A stretch of 64,000 nucleotides of DNA, taken from assembly GCA_016946835.1 (NCBI GenBank), contig JACVTC010000026.1:703501-767500 (forward strand). The letters are read 5' to 3'. Source of the stretch: Neocallimastix lanati (nom. inval.) (lineage: Eukaryota > Neocallimastigomycota > Neocallimastigomycetes > Neocallimastigales > Neocallimastigaceae). The notes under the pieces are model-generated. The model made no database searches and was not told the origin of the DNA. It was given only the letters and a program-made list of their open reading frames with translations. The translations under genes were made by a program, and so were the position numbers. Positions 57,378-64,000 of the stretch are shown here, piece after piece; positions within the stretch are counted from its first letter, which is position 1, and each line of letters opens with the position of its first letter.

Positions 57378-57579
57378 TATATATTAAAATATTTAATATT
57401 AAAATTTATAATATTAAAATTTATAATATTAATCAAGGTATTTATGTCCATTTTGTGATCCAACTAAACTACAAAAATTAAAAAAGAAAATACTTAGTAG
57501 TAATAGAAGAATAGTAAAATATAAAGGATATGGCATTATTGTACCTCCATTTTTTGTTCCGAGAAATCAAACAACATAA
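51295..57579 (+). CDS. AT-hook, Npl6/Rsc7-like and multi-PHD chromatin protein (11 exons)
   Basis: Probable subunit of a SWI/SNF- or RSC-type remodeller. Exons: 51295-51298, 51513-52564, 52973-53162, 53553-54456, 54616-54721, 54921-54931, 55253-55804, 56201-56370, 56555-56873, 57145-57219, 57438-57579; 3525 nt, 1174 aa. Parts in order: a Lys/Ser-rich N-terminus with AT-hooks KPRGRPPKSGKKK and RGRPKKGR; a domain at about 416-520 matching the fungal Npl6/Rsc7/Swp82 family (RTFILPHRSPTRIYMFTLDA, IGYKDSYLFLTKYPGVKRLW, GICTARNIFQQLG, FNGRPIEDDYY); a His-rich loop; more AT-hooks (RRGRPPRRGRPKRE); then Cys/His-rich PHD fingers at about 884-1145: PHD1 (CVHC...CSVC), PHD2 (CLKCNKAGDESKLLFCDLCD...WVCQQC), and a third extended one (FCPICFRCY...MICCDNCDRW...YLCPFC). 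The start exon is only ATGA, inferred because no in-frame Met exists in exon 2; the donor after exon 2 is GTTAGT. No close single-gene counterpart comes to mind. Confidence 0.9.
51354..51432. repeat. (TTA)n in the first intron of the Rsc7/PHD gene
   Basis: About 25 TTA units between the proposed 4-nt start exon and exon 2. Confidence 0.85.
54921..54931 (+). other. 11-nt microexon of the Rsc7/PHD gene
   Basis: TTCATTGGAAA is flanked by TAG and GTAAGT. It is needed to connect exon 5 (phase 0) to exon 7 (phase 2) and adds FIG plus part of Asn. Without it the frame is lost. Confidence 0.75.
55805..56080. repeat. A-rich simple-repeat block in an intron
   Basis: Intron 7 of the Rsc7/PHD gene is filled by (AAAAT)n/(AAAC..AAAAT)n, two A runs of about 40 and an (AAAT)n stretch. 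It yields long spurious Phe-rich minus-strand frames. Confidence 0.85.
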
Positions 57580-58255
57580 TTAAATAATATTTGATAGAAC
57601 AATTAGATAAAAAAAAAAAAAAAAAAAAACTATTATAATTTTTTTTACTATATCAATGAAAATATAAAAATTCATTATTTAATATTTAAATTCTTTTTTT
57701 TTTTTTTTTCCTTTTTCTATAATCATATTTATATATATTAACTTTTTTTTTTTATTTTTTTTTTATTTAAATTTTTTATGATCTATTTAGTAACTTAATA
57801 AAAATATTTTTTTTATATTATTATTTTTTTTTAATTATTTATATTAATAAAAAAAAAAAAAAAAAAAAAAAAAAAAGAAAAAAAGGAAAAAAAAAAAGAA
57901 AAGAAAAAAATGTGAAAATAAATAAAAAATAAAAAATCATGCCCATAGTAATAAATATAAATATATATATATTTATGATCTATACATAAAAATATAAAAC
58001 TATATAATTATTATATGAAGTATATAAAAGAAATTTTTTTTTAGTTATTTATTAAATTATATTAGAATTAGTATAAATATTTATATAAATTCATATTATA
58101 GTTTTAAATATATATATTTATCTATTTATTTATTTATCTATTTATTTTATTATTATTATTACTATTAATTTTTTTTTTTTTTTATTATTATTAATTATTA
58201 TTACTATTAATTATTAAATTAATATCTTTATTATAATTATTATTATTTATTATTA

Positions 58256-58293
<38 letters not shown>

Positions 58294-58979
58294 TATCTTT
58301 AAAGTAAAAACTAAAAAAAGAAAAAATATATATATAATAAAAATATATAAATTAATAAATAAATAAATAAATATTAAACAAAATATAAATAAAAAAATTT
58401 TTTAAAGTAATTTCAATAAAAAGAAAATGTTATTTAGAAATAATATGTTAAATTAAGAATTTTATTAATAACATAAAAATTAGTTGTAACTATTAAAAAA
58501 TGATTATATAAAAAATTTTTATAGTTCATATAATTAAATCTAGAAAAAGTGTATTTTTCTATATAAATTTTTTTTTATTATTTATTTATATATATATATA
58601 TATTAAATATCATGTTATAATTAAGTAAAATAGAATAAATATATTAGTTCTAAATAAGGAAATCTTATAATTAATTTAATAGGAAAAGACAAGTTAAATA
58701 TAAAAATTAAAAAAAAAATAAAAAATAAAAAAAAAATAATAAAAAAAATCGTGTTTTTAATTATTAATTATAAAAACACTACTACAATCTACACATGTAT
58801 TTTAAATTATTACATAGAATCTTAATTAAATTTATTGATCTTAATTTGTTATTACAACATAATTTTAATGATATTTGAAGTTGTTACATATATAAAATAT
58901 AAAATTAATAAAATAATTATAAATTATATTTTATAAAAAAATGACATTGAAATATTACAGAATATATAAAATTTTATTA

Positions 58980-59090
58980 TTAATAAGAAATAAGAAATAA
59001 GAAATAATTGAATAAGAAATAAGAAACAAGAAATAAGAAATAATTGAATAAGAAATAAAAAATAAGAAATAATAAGAAATAAGAAATAAT
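58980..59090. repeat. AAGAAAT heptamer cluster with a longer period
   Basis: Heptamer AAGAAAT repeats arranged in blocks ending in AATTGAAT, the blocks themselves repeated two to three times. Confidence 0.75.
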
Positions 59091-59598
59091 ATAATAATAT
59101 AATAATAAATAATATAATTATAACAAATAATAATAAGCATTAAATAATAAATAATAAACAAATATTAAACAATTAAACAAATAGTAAACAAATAATATAT
59201 ATATTAAATAAATATTAAATATTAAATAATAACAATAGTAAATAGCAATAACTGCCACGATTAAAATAACAATAATATTAATAAATTAAAAAAAAATAAA
59301 ATAAAAATAAATCATTAAATGTTTCCATTTATATGCAGTTCTACATTTTTAAATAATGTATTAATAAAAAAAAAAGGGAAAACTCAAAGTATATAAATTA
59401 TAAAATGAAAAATTTATTATTAATTTATTGCATAAAACTTTTTATTATCATTTTATTCAATAATAGATAAAGTTATTAGTAATAAAAATTATATTGATAT
59501 TAAGCCTATTTTATTGCTATCATCATTTATTTCTTTTTCTCTGTTTTTGTTTTTACTATTTTGTTTTTTTTATATAAATAATGATATATTAAAAAAAA

Positions 59599-59634
59599 AA
59601 TAATATCTATAATAATTTTATTATAGATATTATT
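59599..59634. repeat. Near-perfect palindrome, 17-bp arms
   Basis: The left arm AATAATATCTATAATAA... pairs exactly with its reverse complement across a two-base centre (59616-59617). It lies about 2 kb from the nearest genes. Confidence 0.88.
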
Positions 59635-60373
59635 ACCAATGGAATAATTATATAATATTATATTATTTTATATTAAAACTATATACTCTTAATAAATAAT
59701 AAATATATTTTGGAACTATACTAAAATAGTTATTTTCATATGAAAAATAAATAAAAATTATTATGATATATATTTTAAATTATTATTTCTCAAAATGGAT
59801 TATTTAACTTAATATATTTATAAAAGTTGTTCTAATACATTATAATATATATAAGAATTGAATTAATAAATAGTAATATTAATCTAAAACTTTACATTAA
59901 TTTATTAAAAATTAATTCTCAATTTAAACAATATATTTTGTAACATATTATAATATATGAACAATTATTTTTTAATTTCTTTGTATATCTTTGTTTAATA
60001 AAAACGCTATTTTTAAAAATAGAAGTAAAAGATGAAATGCAAAAAAAATGTATTGAATTACAAAAAATACTTATAATATAATATATGGAAAATAAAATAA
60101 AAAATGTTAAGTGAATAGTTAAATAAATCATAAAAAATTATTAATAAAAAGTACACCAATTAATAAATGAATAAATATTTAATTTAAATAAACAAAATCA
60201 TCCTATAATTAAATAAATCACTACTTTTTTTTTTTTTATACTAACACCAACTCAACAATTTAAAAAAATTACTTTTATTTTTTTTTCTATTAAATTAAAT
60301 ATCTAATAAAAAATTATATTAATGATATTATAATAAAAAAAAATACTGAAAATAATTAAATAACATTAAATAA

Positions 60374-60407
<34 letters not shown>

Positions 60408-61637
60408 ATACTGAGATCTATTAAAATAACAAAAAAAAATAAAATAAAAAAAAATAAAAATGAAAAAGTTTATAAAAATCTACAAAATAAATAATATAAT
60501 AATATAATAATAAATAATTAATTTATCAATTAATTATTTAATTATTTTAATTAATAGTAATATAAATTTGATTATTAAATATTAAAAATATATTCATGAT
60601 ATATGAATAATAACAGTAAATATAATATTTTAATATTATTTATTAGCAAAAATATATACATTTATTTATATATATAAATAATTCATAATTAATATATATT
60701 AATATTATACATACTTTATTATTTAAAATTATATTAGAAAAAGAGATACATATATAAAGGGTTTTTTTTTCTTCATTATTCTATTTAAAATTTTTAAATT
60801 TTTTTTATATTATTTTTATTTGTCTTAACCTTTTTAAATATTGAAATAAATTATTATTTATAATAAAAATAAATAATAATAATCAAAAGAGGAAAATCTA
60901 AAAGAGGATATTAAAGATTTAAAGAAAGAAATTAAAATATAAAATAAGTAATATTATTTAATATTTATTTTCTATTTCTTTTCATATTTAATTTTCTATC
61001 ATTTTAGTTGTTTTTAAAAATTAAAATTTTTCTATAAATTTTTTTATTATTCTATTTTCAATATCAAAAAAGAATATCACATATACATAAACAACAAAAT
61101 CATTTTGATTGCTTTAATATTGGATTAAAAAGTAATAAATTTATTTATTTATTTATTTATTTTATAATTTATTATAATATTTAATATAATAAATAATAAT
61201 ATATTATAATAATAATTATTTCTATTTTAATATAAAATTAGTAAATAAATAAAAAGTGACATTAAAAATATTTTTTATAAATAACTGAATAAACATTTTT
61301 AAATATTTTTAATTATAGAAAATATAGAAAATAAATTAATATTAATTTTATATATATATATATATTACTATAAAAAATCAAAAATGGCTAATTAAATATA
61401 TTTTAAATAATATTTATTATTTTTTTAAAAATAATAATGATAATAATAATTATAAAAAAAAAAGAATTTGATATATTAAATCATTTTTAAAAATAAATAT
61501 TAAAGAAAAAAAAAAGTGTTTTATATACCTTCAAAAATAAAAATTATATTAATATTAATATTAATATAAAAACTATTATATTTAGTTTCCATAACTTAAC
61601 TACTTTTAAATAAAACATTATAAATTTAATAAAAAAA

Positions 61638-63827
61638 ATGACTCAAACAATTGAACCAAAAAGTATTATAAGCTTTATCATTAAGTATGGATTTATATTT
61701 CTTATTTGTGTAGCTGCATTTAGAATAACAGTTAATGTACTTATAGAAGTTCTTCATAAACGTGCTAATCGTCTTGTTAATGTTCCCGTTGGCGAAAAGA
61801 AGCCAGGAGAAACACAAGCTTACAGAAATATTAATGATACAAATCTAATTACTGAACATCCAGAATTAGAAAATCAAAATCTTTATAGTATTTTAAAAAA
61901 AGTGGCAAAAACATATCCAGAAAGAAATTGTTTTGGTTACAGAGAATGCATTAAAATCGTAAGTGAGCCAAAGGAAATTGTTACTATGGAAAATAATAAA
62001 AAAGTTACAAAAGTTAAAAATTGGAAATATTTCACTTTTTCAGATTATCATTGGTTAACTTATAAAGAAGTAGAAAAAATGACTATTGATGGATGTTCAG
62101 GTTTAGCTAAACTCGGTTATCAACCAGGACAAACTATTATGCTTTATAGTCCAACAAGTCATAATTGGAATATTATGGCATTTTCTGCTTTAAGAAGAGG
62201 TATGATTATAGCTACTTGTTATGATACATTAGGTCCAGAAGGTCTTCAATATTCTTTAAATGAAGTAGAAACTGGTGTTATATTTACTAATGTTTCTTTG
62301 CTTCCAACCATTTCAAAAATCATTCCTCAATGTCCAAACCTTAAAACAGTTATTTATGTTGATGATAAGACCGCTAATATTAAAAATCTTGAAGATTTTA
62401 AGAATAATCATTCTAATTTAAATGTTATATCATTGGAAGATTTAATTGTTTTAGGTAGTACAAACTATGTTGAAGAAACAAAAACTGGTGCAACTGATAT
62501 TGCTTGTATTATGTATACCTCTGGTTCAACAGGAACTCCAAAGGGAGTTAAAATTTCTAATGAAAACTTTGTTACTACTATCTATGGGGCTGAAAAGTGG
62601 CTCAGTCATCTTAAAGGTGGATTAGATGGAAATGATATTTATATTGGTTATTTACCGTTAGCTCATATTTTAGAAATGATTATGGAATACGCAATTATTT
62701 CTGTTGGTGTTGCTATTGGTTATGGTAAACCACAAACTCTTACTGATGGTTCAATGAGAGACTGTAAGGGTGATATTAAGACCTTAAAACCAACTTTAAT
62801 GCCAGGTGTTCCATTGGTATGGGATAAGATCTGTAAAACTGTTATTAGAACTATTAATAAAAAACCATTAATTATTCGTTTCCTTTTCCACACCGTATTC
62901 AATTTAGATTATTGGTTAATAAAATATCATTTACCAAAATCACCTTTCGGAAAGATATTCTATAAGCAAATTAGAGAAGAGACTGGTGGTCGTTTACGTC
63001 TTTCTTTAGTTGGTGGTGCTCCAATTAATAAGAGTATTTATAAGTTTATTAATACCGTTCTTTGTCCAATGTCTCAAGGTTATGGTATGACTGAAATTTG
63101 TGGTGTCATATCACTTCAACCAATATATGGTGTAATTGAAGGTGAAGTTGGTGCACCATTCATCAACGGTGAATATAAATTAGTTGATATCCCAGAATCC
63201 AATTATCTCACTACTAATAAACCATACCCACAAGGTGAAGTTTGGGTTCGTGGTAAGCATGTCTGTGCAGGTTATCTTAATCATCCAGAACTTGATAGTG
63301 AATCAAGAACGCCTGATGGTTGGTTTAAAACCGGTGATATTGGTGAATTCAGAGAAAATAATGCCTTAGCTTTAATTGATCGTAAGAAGAGTTTAGTAAA
63401 ATTAGCTAATGGTGAATATATTGCTGTTGAATATTTAGAATGTGTTTATAAATCTTCACTTATTGTTGAAAATATTTGTGTTTATGGTAAAAGTTTTGAA
63501 AATTATCCAATTGCCATTGTTGTTCCACATAAACGTGAAATTCAAGAAATAGCTATTTCAAATCATATTTGTGCTGACATCAATGATGCTGAAAATACAT
63601 CTTTCAAAGATCTTTGTAATAATCAAATCATTAGATTAGCTGTATTAAAGGATCTTCAAAAAATTGCTTTTGAAAATAATTTAAAATCTGCTGAAATTGT
63701 TAAAAATGTTATCCTTTGCCCATCACCATGGACTATTGAAGCAGGTCTTATAACTCCAGCTAATAAGATCAAGAGAATCGCTATTGCTAACCTTTATAAG
63801 AAAGAAATTGACGCATGTTATAACTAA
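61638..63827 (+). CDS. Long-chain fatty-acid-CoA ligase (ACSL/Faa family)
   Basis: Activates long-chain fatty acids to acyl-CoA through an acyl-adenylate, using ATP and CoA, for lipid synthesis, remodelling or import. Single exon, 729 aa, the usual length for the family. Residues about 8-38 (IISFIIKYGFIFLICVAAF) form one membrane anchor, pointing to the ER or lipid-droplet surface; the C-terminus (DACYN) has no peroxisomal PTS1. AMP-binding motifs: MYTSGSTGTPKG (about 292), GYLPLAHILEM (about 336), QGYGMTEICG (about 480), WFKTGDIGEF (about 561) and DRKKSLVKLANGEYIAVEYLE (about 580), the last being typical of eukaryotic ACSLs. The only intronless gene here. It is more codon-biased (GGT, CCA, richer in C-ending codons) than its neighbours, which suggests high expression. 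The start ATG follows an A-run leader with no earlier in-frame ATG. Confidence 0.96.
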   Translation: MTQTIEPKSIISFIIKYGFIFLICVAAFRITVNVLIEVLHKRANRLVNVPVGEKKPGETQAYRNINDTNLITEHPELENQNLYSILKKVAKTYPERNCFGYRECIKIVSEPKEIVTMENNKKVTKVKNWKYFTFSDYHWLTYKEVEKMTIDGCSGLAKLGYQPGQTIMLYSPTSHNWNIMAFSALRRGMIIATCYDTLGPEGLQYSLNEVETGVIFTNVSLLPTISKIIPQCPNLKTVIYVDDKTANIKNLEDFKNNHSNLNVISLEDLIVLGSTNYVEETKTGATDIACIMYTSGSTGTPKGVKISNENFVTTIYGAEKWLSHLKGGLDGNDIYIGYLPLAHILEMIMEYAIISVGVAIGYGKPQTLTDGSMRDCKGDIKTLKPTLMPGVPLVWDKICKTVIRTINKKPLIIRFLFHTVFNLDYWLIKYHLPKSPFGKIFYKQIREETGGRLRLSLVGGAPINKSIYKFINTVLCPMSQGYGMTEICGVISLQPIYGVIEGEVGAPFINGEYKLVDIPESNYLTTNKPYPQGEVWVRGKHVCAGYLNHPELDSESRTPDGWFKTGDIGEFRENNALALIDRKKSLVKLANGEYIAVEYLECVYKSSLIVENICVYGKSFENYPIAIVVPHKREIQEIAISNHICADINDAENTSFKDLCNNQIIRLAVLKDLQKIAFENNLKSAEIVKNVILCPSPWTIEAGLITPANKIKRIAIANLYKKEIDACYN

Positions 63828-64000
63828 ATAGAAGAAATAAAATAATGTTAATAATAATGAAAAGTAGTAAATTATATAATAAAATCTTATTCTAATCGTC
63901 ATAGTCCAAATCTCAAAATGATAATAATAATAATAAGTAATAATAATATGAAAATAATATTTATTAAATAAATATGAAATGAATACTTTTTAAAAACAGA
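63828..64000. other. 3' flank of acyl-CoA synthetase
   Basis: A/T-rich sequence with AATAAT repeats. It includes AATAAA-like polyadenylation signals (63835-63842, 63965-63971), but the site used cannot be told. Confidence 0.4.

Larger units (their letters stand above)
57580..61637. other. Intergenic, upstream of acyl-CoA synthetase
   Basis: About 4 kb of A/T-rich spacer. It contains A runs (57850-57876, 60375-60405), a TTATT microsatellite (58240-58292), the AAGAAAT repeat (58980-59090) and a near-perfect palindrome (59599-59634). No credible gene is seen. Confidence 0.6.

Overview
The window looks like nuclear DNA of an extremely AT-rich eukaryote, most likely an anaerobic gut fungus (Neocallimastigomycota). 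This is inferred from three things: non-coding DNA made almost only of A and T with countless homopolymer and short-unit repeats; intron-rich genes with GTAAGT/GTAAAT-like donors, TAG/AAG acceptors and Asn/Lys/Ser-rich low-complexity inserts; and gene families typical of fungi (a two-domain FEX fluoride exporter and an Npl6/Rsc7-type chromatin remodeller subunit). A dictyostelid was considered because of the poly-Asn tracts and AT bias. The many introns per gene and the Rsc7-type domain argue against it.

Eight protein-coding genes can be reconstructed. Seven of them were assembled here by hand from splice signals and reading phase, and every spliced length is a multiple of three. In order: coronin (minus, 3294-6055, 10 exons); FEX fluoride exporter (plus, 11021-12718, 7 exons); an ATAD2/Yta7-like AAA-ATPase with bromodomain (plus, 15197-22690, 17 exons); tRNA-dihydrouridine synthase of the Dus2 type (plus, 25782-28194, 9 exons); a giant PH/RhoGAP protein (minus, 29996-38887, 3 exons, joining two long open frames); the GTPase DRG1/Rbg1 (minus, 46038-48079, 9 exons); an AT-hook, Rsc7-like domain and multi-PHD-finger chromatin protein (plus, 51295-57579, 11 exons including an 11-nt and a 4-nt exon); and a single-exon long-chain acyl-CoA synthetase (plus, 61638-63827). 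The genes do not form a pathway. Two concern chromatin (ATAD2-like, Rsc7/PHD), two the actin/Rho cytoskeleton (coronin, RhoGAP), two tRNA or translation (Dus2, DRG1), one ion detoxification and one lipid activation.

The spaces between genes are 1.8-7 kb and very AT-rich. Features that stand out in them are: a 1.4-kb pentanucleotide (AAAAT) array that grades into a 51-bp satellite (8.2-9.65 kb), with related diverged units 35 kb away at about 45.0 kb; a decayed Ty1/copia retrotransposon on the minus strand (43.06-44.66 kb) with recognisable gag zinc knuckle, reverse-transcriptase end and RNase H; two (near-)perfect palindromes (12.9 kb, 59.6 kb); an interleaved pair of inverted repeats (42.62-42.71 kb); a duplicated terminal exon next to DRG1; and two islands of richer base composition (1.19-2.35 kb and 23.7-24.1 kb) that look like decayed coding DNA of unknown origin. 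No tRNA, rRNA or CRISPR array was recognised.
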